Assembly: GCF_029853675.1 (NCBI RefSeq)
Contig: NZ_CP122539.1
Location: forward strand, 2,127,001 to 2,191,000
Length of the DNA: 64,000 bases
Direction of reading: 5' to 3'
Source of the DNA: Tenacibaculum tangerinum
GTDB taxonomy: Bacteria > Bacteroidota > Bacteroidia > Flavobacteriales > Flavobacteriaceae
Shown: one piece after another, positions 44,218 to 53,324 of the stretch
How the letters are laid out: each line of letters starts with the position of its first letter
Position numbering within the stretch: position 1 is the first letter of the stretch
Program-made: the position numbers and the translations under genes
Notes under the pieces: generated by a model
What the model was told of the DNA's origin: nothing
Database searches by the model: none
The model's input: only the letters and a program-made list of their open reading frames with translations

Positions 44218-44886
44218 CTAATTCACTAATTTTTTTAGAATCATATTTTCATTCATGCTTTCACTAAAAGGTTTTAGATATACAAAGTATATAAAGTTAT
44301 TATTTTTTATAATCATTAATTCATTAAACTCTTTCACATTGGGAGTGCTTGGGTTACACTGCAAATGCATAGTGCTAGAATCATTATACGACATACCAAA
44401 AGTGTTTTCTAATGGAAATGAAAGATATAATCTTTCTTCTGTTTTGTTTTTTATATACTCACTTTTAAACCCTTCTATATAAATGTTCAATTTATGAACA
44501 TTGTTTTTCTCTCCGTATAGATAATTTAACTCATTTAAAGAAAGAAAATTTGTGTAAAATTTAACCAAATCCTTTTTTGATTCCTTATCATAAAAAAATG
44601 AAGATTCTGTTAAACTTTTTATACCTTCTGCCTTTCTTTTAAAAAGAATTAAAGCATATTTTGATTTATCATAGGTATAAACAGAAATAGGAAAATTTGA
44701 ATCCATTGATAGAGTATATTTATATGATAAATTGGGGTAATCTTTTTTTAAAACTTCTCTATAATCTATTGGTTCATTTACGAATTTCTTTGAGAAAGAC
44801 TTTCTAACCCCAGAAAACATTGAAATAATATAATAGGAAAAAATTCCTGTTATAACAAAAATTAATAATATTTTAGTTTTATTCAT
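44218..44886 (-). CDS. Membrane-anchored hypothetical protein, 222 aa
   Basis: One N-terminal transmembrane helix (about residues 5-26) and a soluble outer domain of mixed helix/strand. No family recognised. Its ATG overlaps the stop of a severed upstream tail (44879-44881) by 8 bases, again the order expected for an immunity gene behind a toxin gene. Confidence 0.6.
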   Translation of the reverse strand: MNKTKILLIFVITGIFSYYIISMFSGVRKSFSKKFVNEPIDYREVLKKDYPNLSYKYTLSMDSNFPISVYTYDKSKYALILFKRKAEGIKSLTESSFFYDKESKKDLVKFYTNFLSLNELNYLYGEKNNVHKLNIYIEGFKSEYIKNKTEERLYLSFPLENTFGMSYNDSSTMHLQCNPSTPNVKEFNELMIIKNNNFIYFVYLKPFSESMNENMILKKLVN

Positions 44887-44985
44887 AATTTATGAATTTA
44901 ATTGAGTACAATCCAAAAGCAACAGGTATTGCCGAAGCAGATGTTTCTCCAGATAATACAGTATATATAATAGCCCCAACGGCGA
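44879..44985 (-). pseudogene. Severed C-terminal tail of a larger protein (tail 2)
   Basis: An open frame reads GNFAVGAIIYTVLSGETSAS..., then PVAFGLYSIKFINYE and a stop overlapping the next gene's start. It has no start codon and is joined upstream to a truncated IS1 transposase. The tail differs from tail 1, so it came from a different gene or a different variable end. Confidence 0.45.
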
Positions 44986-45171
44986 AATTCCCCTGACACT
45001 ACAACTCTCTTTTAGTAAACTAACAATTAAATCATTTGTTGAAGATTTTTAGGCTTGATAAATATATTCTAGCTGAAAATATTTCTTGCAATCTTTACAG
45101 TAAAATCGCGGCTTACTATTTTGTCTCCCTTTTCTAATAACATCAAAAGAAATACACTTAATATATTTCAT
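44980..45171 (-). pseudogene. Truncated IS1-family transposase (InsA-like N-terminus)
   Basis: From ATG 45171 it encodes a zinc-ribbon and helix region: KCISF, then KGRQNSKPRFYCKDCKKYFQLEY, a nonsense TAA at 45049-45051, and in the same frame SSTNDLIVSLLKESCSVRGIS. This matches the InsA pattern of IS1 (YLCxxCxxxxQLxFxY followed by the first helix-turn-helix). It then fuses abruptly to tail 2. One ribbon Cys is lost as well. Confidence 0.65.
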
Positions 45172-45360
45172 AGCATTTTTTAGGTGCTAATTTAATACAC
45201 CAAGCAATATCAAACCCTTATTTTATAACTTCTAAAAAATTTTTATGATGTTTAGGAACTAAATATACTGCTCGAAAAGAGCAGCATATTTAAGTTAATT
45301 TATTGATTTTTAAAGTTTAAATTTATGCAAAAATAGCAAGTGCCAGTTTAGGACACTACC
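45172..45360 (-). mobile_element. IS1-family left end, copy C
   Basis: Tip GGTAGTGTCCTAAACTGGCAC at 45360-45340 (minus strand), followed by a ~170-base leader with a hairpin (ACTGCTC/GAGCAGC) and then the transposase start. This copy shows what the two shorter fragments belong to. Confidence 0.7.
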
Positions 45361-45401
45361 AAACACGCCTTTTTTTGACTAAAAACAGAAAATCCCTAAT
45401 T

Positions 45402-45824
45402 TTAATTCGGTAACTTCTTACTTAACAAACCGTAAATAAAAGTGCCCAATAGCGCTCCTAAAAGCACCACAATCATAGGCAGTATACCTTGTCCAATCAA
45501 CACAAAAATAGGTGCAGGGCATGCGCCAGCCAATGCCCAACCTAAACCGAAGATGATGCCACCTGCCAAAGTCCTAACGAAACCTTTTTCCTTCTCTTTG
45601 ATATTGATTTGATTGCCTGAGTAATCTTTAATTTTTCCAATTTTAAAGAAATACATAAATATAGCAGAAATAGCTACAGCAGAACCGATAATACCATACA
45701 TGTGAAAGGATTGAAATTTAAACATCTCATAAATGCGATACCAAGAAACTGCTTCTGATTTTGATAAAACAATTCCGAAAACTATACCAATAATTAAAAA
45801 TCTTAAATTCTTCATATTAGCCAA
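45402..45824 (-). CDS. YeeE/YedE-family transporter half (C-terminal type, DUF6691)
   Basis: A 140-aa membrane protein with about four helices and the sulfur-transport motif GACPAPIFVLIGQG (Cys near residue 107). It pairs with the upstream 186-aa protein to make a thiosulfate/sulfur-compound transporter of the YeeE type. The two genes overlap by 8 bases. Confidence 0.85.
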   Translation of the reverse strand: MANMKNLRFLIIGIVFGIVLSKSEAVSWYRIYEMFKFQSFHMYGIIGSAVAISAIFMYFFKIGKIKDYSGNQINIKEKEKGFVRTLAGGIIFGLGWALAGACPAPIFVLIGQGILPMIVVLLGALLGTFIYGLLSKKLPN

Positions 45825-46377
45825 AAATTAAAGGAAACAATATCCAAGTCATCACCAAACCTCCTATAAAAAAACCGATTACTGCAATTAAAGAGGGTAA
45901 CTGAAAGCTACTCAACCCTGTAATAGCATGTCCAGAAGTGCAGCCATCAGCATAACGTGTTCCAAAACCTATTAAAATTCCAGCAATTAGTAAAATTGCG
46001 AAACCTTTTAAGGTTTGCATATTTTCAATACTAAAAATTTCATTTGGTACGTATGTTTTTCCAGCGTCAGCAAAACCTAAATCGGCTAACTCATTAACCG
46101 TTATTGGGTTCAAATCAATTTCTGTTGTAACCGATAAATAGTTAACAGCGATATAACCACCTATGGTTAAACCCACTAAAAAGACAATTGCCCAGTCACG
46201 CTCTTTCCAGTCTTTTTTAAAATAATCAGATACTTTACCAGCACCAGCCATGGTACATATAGTTTCTAAATTGGCTGAAACACCAAAATTTTTTCCGAAA
46301 TGAAAAAATAGAAAAAGTATTATCGCTATAAGTGGCCCTGACACAAACCAAGGCCAAGGTTGTAGTATAAAATCCAT
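45817..46377 (-). CDS. YeeE/YedE-family transporter half (N-terminal type)
   Basis: 186 aa, about five helices, with the conserved Cys motif DGCTSGHAITGLSSF near residue 146. Split YeeE/YedE transporters like this move sulfur compounds and often sit with sulfurtransferases or MBL-fold dioxygenases; none is next to it here. Confidence 0.87.
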   Translation of the reverse strand: MDFILQPWPWFVSGPLIAIILFLFFHFGKNFGVSANLETICTMAGAGKVSDYFKKDWKERDWAIVFLVGLTIGGYIAVNYLSVTTEIDLNPITVNELADLGFADAGKTYVPNEIFSIENMQTLKGFAILLIAGILIGFGTRYADGCTSGHAITGLSSFQLPSLIAVIGFFIGGLVMTWILFPLIFG

Positions 46378-46402
46378 TCTAAATATTTTTTTTGCACTAA
46401 AA

Positions 46403-47650
46403 CTAACAATTAGCCACTATGTTTTTTAAATAATCTAAAATTAATGAAGTAGCCCCAATATTGTTTTCAATATATAGGAAGTTAGTTGTTCCCATTTTTT
46501 CTCTTAGGTTTGGGTTAGATTGTAAATTCGCAAAGGTAGTATAAAAATCTTTTTTAGTGCCTATAGCAATAGCGCCTTCTAATTTTAACAAATCAACAGC
46601 TTCTTGAAATTTTTTGTATTTCTTATTTCCAAATACTATGGGTATTCCGTAAACAGCGGGTTCTAAAATATTATGAAGATTTGTTTTTAAGCCCCCACCC
46701 ACACAAGCAACATCTGCATACGAGTAAATTTTGGTAAGCAATCCAATGGTGTCAATTATAAAAACTTGATAATCATAAAGTGCTTTTCCCTCTTTTTCAG
46801 AATAAAGAATAGTTTTTTTGTTAATACAATCTTGTAATTCTTTAATTTGTTTTTGGTGAATGTTATGCGGAGCAATGATAAATTTTTCGTTTTCAGAGGC
46901 ATGATTATTGATGTAGTCTACAAGGAGTTCTTCATCGTCTTTCCAAGTACTTCCTGCCACAACAGTATAGTGATTGTTTTTAAATGCTGAAATAAAATCT
47001 AACGAATTGTCTTGTTGTAAAATGTCATATACACGGTCAAATCGCGTATCGCCAGCTATAGTTACATTATGAAATTCAATAGAATTTAATAAGTTTTTTG
47101 AAGTTTCGTTTTGTACAAAAAAATGATTGAAAGCCGTTAGTTTTTCACGCATAAAACTTCCGTACCATTTAAAAAAGGATTGGTTTTCTCTAAAAATTCC
47201 TGAGATTAAAACGGTGGGGATTTGTTGTCTTTTTAATCCTGACAATAGGTTGGGCCAAAATTCATATTTAATCATAATAGCAATTGTTGGATGTACTTGT
47301 TTGAGGAATTTCTTCACATTCGATTTGGTGTCTAAGGGTACATAACAAATTACGTCGGCTAACGGGTAGTTTTTTCGTATTTCATATCCTGAAGGAGAAA
47401 AAAAGGTAACGACTATTTTATAATCTGAACAGCGTTGTTTTAACTCTTCAATAATAGGTCTTCCTTGTTCAAATTCTCCTAAAGAAGCAGCATGAAACCA
47501 AATTACTTTATCGGTTTTAGAGACGCTGTTAAGTTTAGAAAACGTTTCTTTTCTTCCTTTATAAAACAGTTGTATTTTTTTGTTGAATAAAGCTACCATT
47601 GGAAGCAGAAGAGCCACTATAGAAAGCAGTAAATTGTATAAAAAGTTCAT
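46403..47650 (-). CDS. waaA: 3-deoxy-D-manno-octulosonic acid (Kdo) transferase
   Basis: 415 aa, GT30 family. Adds Kdo to lipid A precursor at the inner face of the membrane. It has an N-terminal membrane anchor, the catalytic Glu in HAASLGEFEQGRP (near residue 60), MIKYEFWPN, and the C-terminal donor-binding GGGLKTNLHNILEP. It lies downstream of accC but after a terminator. Confidence 0.93.
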   Translation of the reverse strand: MNFLYNLLLSIVALLLPMVALFNKKIQLFYKGRKETFSKLNSVSKTDKVIWFHAASLGEFEQGRPIIEELKQRCSDYKIVVTFFSPSGYEIRKNYPLADVICYVPLDTKSNVKKFLKQVHPTIAIMIKYEFWPNLLSGLKRQQIPTVLISGIFRENQSFFKWYGSFMREKLTAFNHFFVQNETSKNLLNSIEFHNVTIAGDTRFDRVYDILQQDNSLDFISAFKNNHYTVVAGSTWKDDEELLVDYINNHASENEKFIIAPHNIHQKQIKELQDCINKKTILYSEKEGKALYDYQVFIIDTIGLLTKIYSYADVACVGGGLKTNLHNILEPAVYGIPIVFGNKKYKKFQEAVDLLKLEGAIAIGTKKDFYTTFANLQSNPNLREKMGTTNFLYIENNIGATSLILDYLKNIVANC

Positions 47651-47670
47651 GATGCGAATTTATGAAATAA

Positions 47671-47701
47671 AAAAATCAGTGAAGTTACTCACTGATTTTT
47701 T
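47671..47701 (-). terminator. Terminator of the fabH-accB-accC operon
   Basis: 12-bp perfect stem (AAAAATCAGTGA / TCACTGATTTTT), 6-base loop, T-rich ends. Confidence 0.85.
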
Positions 47702-47719
47702 ATTCTATATTGAAATATG

Positions 47720-49060
47720 TTAGGCTTCCATTTCAAAATCTTCCATAAACTTAGTAGTATAATTACCCGCTACGTAATCTGGATGATCCATTAATTGTCT
47801 GTGAAAAGGAATGGTTGTTTTTATACCTTCGATAACATATTCGTCTAAGGCACGTTTCATTTTGTTAATAGCTTCTTCACGTGTTTGTGCAGTAACGATT
47901 AACTTAGAAATCATTGAATCGTAGTTTGGCGGAATCATATATCCGGCATATACATGCGTGTCGATACGAACACCATGACCACCTGGCGCATGATAAGAGG
48001 TTATTTTTCCTGGAGAAGGTCTAAATCCGTTATACGGATCTTCCGCATTAATTCTACATTCTATTGAGTGTAATTGAGGTTTGTAGTTTTTACCAGAAAT
48101 TGGCACACCTGCTGCCACTAAAATTTGCTCACGAATTAAATCGTAATCAACTACTTCTTCGGTAATTGGGTGCTCTACCTGAATACGCGTATTCATTTCC
48201 ATAAAGTAGAAGTTACGGTGCTTATCTACTAAGAATTCAACTGTTCCAGCACCTTCATACTTAATGTACTCGGCAGCTTTTACAGCAGCAGCTCCCATGG
48301 CATCACGCAATTCTTCTGTCATGAATGGAGAGGGCGTTTCTTCGGTTAATTTTTGGTGACGGCGTTGCACGGAACAATCTCTTTCTGATAAGTGACACGC
48401 TTTACCATAAGCATCACCTACTATTTGAATTTCGATATGGCGAGGTTCTTCAATTAACTTCTCCATATACATATCGTCGTTTCCAAAAGCAGCTTTCGAT
48501 TCTTGTCTTGCAGAATCCCAAGCACCTTTTAAATCTTCAGCTTTCCAAACAGCACGCATTCCTTTACCACCACCACCAGCAGAAGCTTTTAACATTACAG
48601 GATATCCTGTTTCTAAGGCGACTTTTTCACACTCTTCAAAAGTAGTAATTACACCGTCACTACCTGGTACACAAGGAACCCCAGCAGCTTTCATGGTAGC
48701 TTTCGCATTTGCTTTATCCCCCATGCGGTCAATCATCTCAGGAGAAGCGCCAATAAATTTAATTTCGTGCTCTTCGCATAGTTTTGAAAACTTAGCATTT
48801 TCAGATAAGAAACCATATCCTGGATGAATTCCATCAGCATTGGTAATTTCAGCAGCAGCAATAATGCGATCCATTTTTAAATACGATTCGCTACTTGGTG
48901 CAGGCCCTATACAAACCGCTTCGTCAGCAAATCGCACGTGTAAACTTTCAGCATCTGCTTTAGAGTAAACAGCTACTGTTTTAATACCCATCTCTTTACA
49001 GGTTCTAATTACACGTAGCGCAATTTCGCCTCTATTGGCAATTAATATCTTTTTAAACAT
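47720..49060 (-). CDS. accC: Acetyl-CoA carboxylase, biotin carboxylase subunit
   Basis: 446 aa. Carboxylates biotin on AccB using ATP and bicarbonate. It has the ATP-grasp fold with [14 protein letters not shown] (glycine-rich loop near residue 160), [16 protein letters not shown] and the N-terminal [15 protein letters not shown]. The partner accB is 89 bases upstream on the same strand. Confidence 0.96.
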   Translation of the reverse strand: MFKKILIANRGEIALRVIRTCKEMGIKTVAVYSKADAESLHVRFADEAVCIGPAPSSESYLKMDRIIAAAEITNADGIHPGYGFLSENAKFSKLCEEHEIKFIGASPEMIDRMGDKANAKATMKAAGVPCVPGSDGVITTFEECEKVALETGYPVMLKASAGGGGKGMRAVWKAEDLKGAWDSARQESKAAFGNDDMYMEKLIEEPRHIEIQIVGDAYGKACHLSERDCSVQRRHQKLTEETPSPFMTEELRDAMGAAAVKAAEYIKYEGAGTVEFLVDKHRNFYFMEMNTRIQVEHPITEEVVDYDLIREQILVAAGVPISGKNYKPQLHSIECRINAEDPYNGFRPSPGKITSYHAPGGHGVRIDTHVYAGYMIPPNYDSMISKLIVTAQTREEAINKMKRALDEYVIEGIKTTIPFHRQLMDHPDYVAGNYTTKFMEDFEMEA

Positions 49061-49100
49061 GTCTTTTAGTTTATGAGTTTATTGGGTTTAGTTGTTTAAG

Positions 49101-49121
49101 AGTTTGGCACTTAGCCAAACT
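49101..49121 (-). other. Hairpin between accB and accC
   Basis: Perfect 8-bp stem AGTTTGGC / GCCAAACT with a 5-base loop and no U-run. It may set mRNA processing or the AccB:AccC ratio. Confidence 0.4.
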
Positions 49122-49149
49122 TCTAAACTTAAAACTTCTAAACCAAAAA

Positions 49150-49632
49150 TTATGATGGGTCTACTAAAAATAATGGTTGATCAAATTCTACAGGAGAAGA
49201 GTCGTCCACTAATACTTTAACAATTTTACCAGATACTTCTGATTCGATTTCGTTAAATAATTTCATCGCTTCGATAATACAAACGGTATCGCCCACTTTT
49301 ACTTCAGTTCCTACTTCAGCAAAATTAGGTTTGTCTGGTGAAGGTCTTCTATAAAACGTACCAATGATAGGTGACTTTATAGTTACATATTTTGAGTCGT
49401 CTGAAGTTTCAGCGGGTGATGGAGTAGCGGCTGGAGTAGCTGGTTGTGCAGCAGGAGCTGCTACCATTTGCGGAGCTGCTGCTACTGGTGCAGGAGCTTG
49501 AATAATGGTAGTTTCAGGAGCTTCACTTCCTGTTTTAATGGTGATTTTGATATCTTCCATTTCTAGTTTTACCTCACTTGCACCTGACTTGGCTACAAAC
49601 TTTATAAGACTTTGAATTTCTTTGATGTCCAT
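49150..49632 (-). CDS. accB: Biotin carboxyl carrier protein
   Basis: 160 aa. C-terminal biotinyl domain with [10 protein letters not shown], the biotinylated residue being K124; N-terminal helical domain and an Ala/Pro-rich flexible linker (about residues 45-75). Co-transcribed with fabH and accC. Confidence 0.95.
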   Translation of the reverse strand: MDIKEIQSLIKFVAKSGASEVKLEMEDIKITIKTGSEAPETTIIQAPAPVAAAPQMVAAPAAQPATPAATPSPAETSDDSKYVTIKSPIIGTFYRRPSPDKPNFAEVGTEVKVGDTVCIIEAMKLFNEIESEVSGKIVKVLVDDSSPVEFDQPLFLVDPS

Positions 49633-49655
49633 TTTCCTAAATTTTAGTTGTTTAG

Positions 49656-50651
49656 TTATGAGTTATATGCCCATTTTAAGTAAATGGCTCCCCATGTGAA
49701 ACCACCACCAAATGCAGCAAAAATTAAATTATCTCCTTTTTTCAACTCTTTTTCATAGTCGTTAAGTAATAGTGGTAAGGTAGCAGAAGTTGTATTTCCA
49801 TACTTGTGAATATTCATCATCACTTTATCTTCTTCTAAACCTATTCTATTAGCTGTAGCTTCAATAATTCTCTTATTGGCTTGATGTGGTACTAACCACT
49901 GAATATCGTTTTTTGTTAAATTGTTTCTAGTTAACATTTTTTCAGAAACATCTGCCATGTTAGAAACAGCAAATTTAAACACCGTTCTTCCTTCTTGATG
50001 CACAAAGTGTTGCTTGTTTTTAACAGTTTCTTCTGATGGAGGTAAAATGGAACCTCCTGCATCTATTTTTAAGAATTCACGACCAACACCGTCGCTTCGT
50101 AAATACTCGTCTTGTAAGCCTAAGCCGTCATTATTAGGTTCAAATAAAACAGCACCTGCTCCGTCACCAAAAATAATACAGGTAGCTCTGTCGGTATAAT
50201 CTATAATTGATGACATTTTATCGGCACCAACTAACAAAACTTTTTTATAGCGTCCGCTTTCAATGTAACTTGATGCAGTTGACATACCGTATAAAAAACT
50301 AGAACAAGCCGCCTGTAAATCATAAGAAAAGGCGTTTACAGCTCCTATTTTAGAAGCGGTGTAGGCAGCTGTTGAGGCAACAGGCATATCTGGTGTAGCA
50401 GTAGCTACAATTACCATGTCGATATCTTCAGGGTTTGTGTTTGATTTTTGAAGTAAGTCTTCTGCAGCTTTAATTGCCATGAAAGAAGTTCCAAGGCCTT
50501 CTCCCTTTAAAATTCTCCTTTCTTTAATTCCCGTTCTAGTAGTAATCCATTCATCGTTGGTGTCTACCATGGTTTCTAGCTCTTTATTGGTTAGAGCATA
50601 TTCTGGAACATATTTTCCTACTGCTGTTATAGCTGCAGTTATTTTAGTCAT
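49656..50651 (-). CDS. fabH: 3-oxoacyl-ACP synthase III
   Basis: 331 aa. Condenses acyl-CoA primers with malonyl-ACP to start fatty acid synthesis; flavobacterial enzymes commonly use branched primers. Catalytic Cys in [11 protein letters not shown] (near residue 116), His in VPHQANKRI and Asn in HKYGNTTSA complete the triad. It opens the fabH-accB-accC operon. Confidence 0.96.
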   Translation of the reverse strand: MTKITAAITAVGKYVPEYALTNKELETMVDTNDEWITTRTGIKERRILKGEGLGTSFMAIKAAEDLLQKSNTNPEDIDMVIVATATPDMPVASTAAYTASKIGAVNAFSYDLQAACSSFLYGMSTASSYIESGRYKKVLLVGADKMSSIIDYTDRATCIIFGDGAGAVLFEPNNDGLGLQDEYLRSDGVGREFLKIDAGGSILPPSEETVKNKQHFVHQEGRTVFKFAVSNMADVSEKMLTRNNLTKNDIQWLVPHQANKRIIEATANRIGLEEDKVMMNIHKYGNTTSATLPLLLNDYEKELKKGDNLIFAAFGGGFTWGAIYLKWAYNS

Positions 50652-50721
50652 AGTTGTTTGTTTTGTAATAAAAACGAGTTTTCAAAGTAATGAAAATTAT
50701 TTTACTTTTTTATAGTAAAAA

Positions 50722-50747
50722 ACATCAAAAAAATCATTTTTTGATGT
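50722..50747. promoter_or_regulatory. Near-perfect palindrome upstream of fabH
   Basis: ACATCAAAAAA...TTTTTTGATGT, 26 bp with almost complete dyad symmetry, about 70 bases before fabH and just before the rpmF terminator. It could be an operator for fatty-acid control or a second stem of the termination region. Confidence 0.4.
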
Positions 50748-50756
50748 AAAAACATA

Positions 50757-50784
50757 AAAAAACCCTCAAAATAGAGGGTTTTTT
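50757..50784 (-). terminator. Terminator after rpmF
   Basis: 11-bp perfect stem (AAAAAACCCTC / GAGGGTTTTTT), 6-base loop. Confidence 0.87.
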
Positions 50785-50801
50785 AATTTTTTAAATAGTT
50801 T

Positions 50802-50996
50802 TTAAGCCTCAGCTGCAGCACTTTCTAATACTACCTGACCTCTGTAATACAATTTTCCTTCATGCCAGTGCGCTCTGTGGTATAAATGAGCTTCTCCAGT
50901 TGTAGGATCAACGGCTATTTGAGGTACAGAAGCTTTATAATGAGTTCTTCTTTTATCTCTTCTAGTTTTAGATATTTTTCTCTTTGGATGTGCCAT
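50802..50996 (-). CDS. rpmF: 50S ribosomal protein L32
   Basis: 64 aa, basic, beginning [20 protein letters not shown] as in L32. The zinc-ribbon Cys residues found in many L32 proteins are absent, the Cys-less form. It lies 8 bases downstream of its usual DUF177 partner. Confidence 0.95.
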   Translation of the reverse strand: MAHPKRKISKTRRDKRRTHYKASVPQIAVDPTTGEAHLYHRAHWHEGKLYYRGQVVLESAAAEA

Positions 50997-51004
50997 TTTA
51001 TGTT

Positions 51005-51541
51005 TTATTTATCTGTTAGTAAATCCTTTAATTTATCCCATCTAGGGTCTGTTGCTGTTTTTTCAACAGTTTTTTCTTCGTTTATTTTTAATTCTTCTAA
51101 TTTTTTTAAAGCATCCGATTGCATCGTACCATCAATAACATTTGGATGTATTCTCTTGCTTGGTACCGATAACACAATTAACTCATATATATATTGAGCT
51201 ACATTTACTTGATAGGCTTCGTGTGGAAGTATCAAAATTTCATCGTGTTCATCATTAAACTCAGGTCCGAACTTAACAACCAAATCTAACTTACCATTAA
51301 TTGGTAAGTCGAATAACTCATTGGTAATGTCACAAGGAACAGTAACTGTTCCGTTTATGTTAAAAGCAAGCTCTAATAAAGTGCTTTTTTTAACCAATGT
51401 AATGTTAACTTTTACGTTAGCGTTATCAAATTCGTCGAACTGAAATGCTTCAAAGAACGTTTTGTCAATTTGATATTCAAACAAATGACTTCCTTCTTTT
51501 AAACCTACAAAAGGTATGTTGAATTTTTTTAAGTCTTTCAT
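51005..51541 (-). CDS. DUF177 (YceD-like) protein
   Basis: 178 aa. The central part ([23 protein letters not shown]) corresponds to the DUF177 core with one Cys remaining. YceD-like proteins are nearly always encoded before rpmF and are thought to act in 23S rRNA or ribosome maturation. A TATCTTTG box (51572-51565) gives a likely promoter. Confidence 0.88.
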   Translation of the reverse strand: MKDLKKFNIPFVGLKEGSHLFEYQIDKTFFEAFQFDEFDNANVKVNITLVKKSTLLELAFNINGTVTVPCDITNELFDLPINGKLDLVVKFGPEFNDEHDEILILPHEAYQVNVAQYIYELIVLSVPSKRIHPNVIDGTMQSDALKKLEELKINEEKTVEKTATDPRWDKLKDLLTDK

Positions 51542-51564
51542 CTACAACTATCAATTTGAGCGTG

Positions 51565-51572
51565 CAAAGATA
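51565..51572 (-). promoter_or_regulatory. Candidate -7 box TATCTTTG for DUF177-rpmF
   Basis: Perfect TAnnTTTG match followed by C, 24 bases before the start on the minus strand. No clear -33 TTG. Confidence 0.42.
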
Positions 51573-51615
51573 TAAAAAATGTTTTTACTTTTATGTTTTG
51601 ATTAAAAAAAATAAA

Positions 51616-52650
51616 CTATTTTGCCTTTAATGCGTTTTTTGTAAGTTCTTGATACTCTTTTCGGTTCTTAAATATTTGTAATGAGGTAAATAAGGCTTCT
51701 TTAAATGAGGTAAAGTTGGCTTTATTTTTGCCAGCAATATCAAAACCTGTTCCGTGGTCTGGAGAAGTTCTTACGATGCTTAAACCAGCGGTGAAGTTCA
51801 CACCGTTTCCAAACGATAAAGCTTTAAAAGGGGCTAACCCTTGGTCGTGATACATCGCCAAAACTCCGTCAAATTGTTTATAAGTTTTAGAACCAAAAAA
51901 ACCATCGGCAGCATACGGACCAAAAACTAATTTACCTGATTCTTTAATTTCTTCGATTGTTGGGCGAATAATTTCGTCATCTTCAGTACCTATTATACCA
52001 TTATCGCCACAATGTGGATTTAAACCTAGCACCGCTATTTTCGGCTTATTAATATTAAAATCTTGTTGCAATGAAGTGTGCATTATTTCAACTTTAGATT
52101 TTATAAGTTCTGGAGTAATGGTTTCTGCGACTTTAGAAATTGGAATATGACCAGTTATCAATCCGATACGTAATTCATCCGTCATCAAAATCATCAAACT
52201 TTTTCCATCGAAGTTATCTTCTAAATATTCGGTGTGACCAGGAAATTTGAATTCTTCTGATTGAATATTTTCTTTGTTAATTGGTGCAGTAAGAACGAGG
52301 TCTATTTGTTTTTTTTGTAAAGCGTTAACTGCTTCTTGTAACGATTTCAAGGCAAATTTTCCGCCATCTTCAGTAGTTTTGCCTAAATCAATTTTTACCT
52401 CCTCTGTCCAGCTATTTAATAAATTAACTTTACCATGTATGAGTTTATCTATAGAAGTAATTCCATGAATACTTGTATTAACTTTCAAAGCTTTTTTATG
52501 AAAGGAAATTAACTTGTTAGAGGCAAATAAAACAGGCGTACAAAACTCCAGCATTCGTTTGTCTTGAAATGTTTTTAAAATAATTTCAATACCAATTCCG
52601 TTAATATCTCCAACAGAAATTCCAACAATAATTTTGTTTGCTTTGTCCAT
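51616..52650 (-). CDS. pdxA: 4-hydroxythreonine-4-phosphate dehydrogenase
   Basis: 344 aa. An NAD-dependent step of pyridoxal phosphate synthesis. Segments VGISVGDINGIGIEI, FPGHTEYL (metal-site His), GLNPHCGDNG and YHDQGLAPFKAL are typical. It is divergent from ribE with a 62-base spacer, so the two cofactor genes may share control. Confidence 0.95.
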   Translation of the reverse strand: MDKANKIIVGISVGDINGIGIEIILKTFQDKRMLEFCTPVLFASNKLISFHKKALKVNTSIHGITSIDKLIHGKVNLLNSWTEEVKIDLGKTTEDGGKFALKSLQEAVNALQKKQIDLVLTAPINKENIQSEEFKFPGHTEYLEDNFDGKSLMILMTDELRIGLITGHIPISKVAETITPELIKSKVEIMHTSLQQDFNINKPKIAVLGLNPHCGDNGIIGTEDDEIIRPTIEEIKESGKLVFGPYAADGFFGSKTYKQFDGVLAMYHDQGLAPFKALSFGNGVNFTAGLSIVRTSPDHGTGFDIAGKNKANFTSFKEALFTSLQIFKNRKEYQELTKNALKAK

Positions 52651-52712
52651 AGTTCACTTTCGTAAGTAAAGTTGTATTTTTGATGCTAACAAAAGTAACT
52701 AAATTTTATAGA

Positions 52713-53303
52713 ATGTTTACTGGAATTATAGAAACTCTTGGAGTAGTTGTTAAAATTGAGCGAGAAAAGGAGAATGTACACCTTACAATTAAAAGCACTA
52801 TAACAAATGAGTTAAAGATAGATCAAAGCGTAGCGCACAATGGGGTATGCTTAACCGTTGTGGCACTTGATAAAGATGAATATACTGTTACGGCTATTAA
52901 AGAAACTCTTGATAAAACCAATATAGGGGAGTTACAAGTAGGCGACGAAGTGAATTTAGAAAGAGCCATGAAGTTAGGGGCTCGATTAGATGGACATATT
53001 GTACAAGGGCATGTAGATAGAACGGCTGTATGTACCAACGTTGAAGGTGCTGAAGGTAGTACGGTATTTACATTTTCGTACGATTTTGACGGAAGTAATG
53101 TAACGATTGAAAAAGGCTCGATAACAGTGAATGGAGTGAGTTTAACCGTAGTCAACTCTAAAAAAGATGCGTTTAGTGTAGCGATTATTCCCTATACTTT
53201 TATGCATACGAACTTTAAGAATTTGCATACAGGTTGTAAAGTAAACCTAGAGTTTGATGTAATTGGTAAATATATAGCCAGACTTTATGGGTTAAAAGAA
53301 TAA
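52713..53303 (+). CDS. ribE: Riboflavin synthase, alpha subunit
   Basis: 196 aa from MFTGIIETLG, the invariant N-terminus; the longer frame from 52680 is rejected. Two tandem lumazine-binding barrels (about residues 1-95 and 96-190; the second includes GHIVQGHVD and GVSLTVV). It makes riboflavin from two lumazines. A TATTTTTG box lies at 52675-52682. Confidence 0.95.
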   Translation: MFTGIIETLGVVVKIEREKENVHLTIKSTITNELKIDQSVAHNGVCLTVVALDKDEYTVTAIKETLDKTNIGELQVGDEVNLERAMKLGARLDGHIVQGHVDRTAVCTNVEGAEGSTVFTFSYDFDGSNVTIEKGSITVNGVSLTVVNSKKDAFSVAIIPYTFMHTNFKNLHTGCKVNLEFDVIGKYIARLYGLKE

Positions 53304-53324
53304 AAAGTAAAAGTTGTATACAAC

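Larger units (their letters stand above)
44887..45401. other. Gene-free stretch of IS and gene remnants
   Basis: Holds tail 2, the IS1-family transposase fragment and copy C of the IS left end. No intact gene. A short plus-strand frame at about 44893 is judged a shadow of tail 2. Confidence 0.55.

Noticed and set aside
44893..44997. Short plus-strand frame (MNLIEYNPKATG...) upstream of the 222-aa gene
   Set aside because: It is the complement of tail 2, whose minus-strand frame overlaps the next start as expected for coupled genes; no plus-strand gene context.
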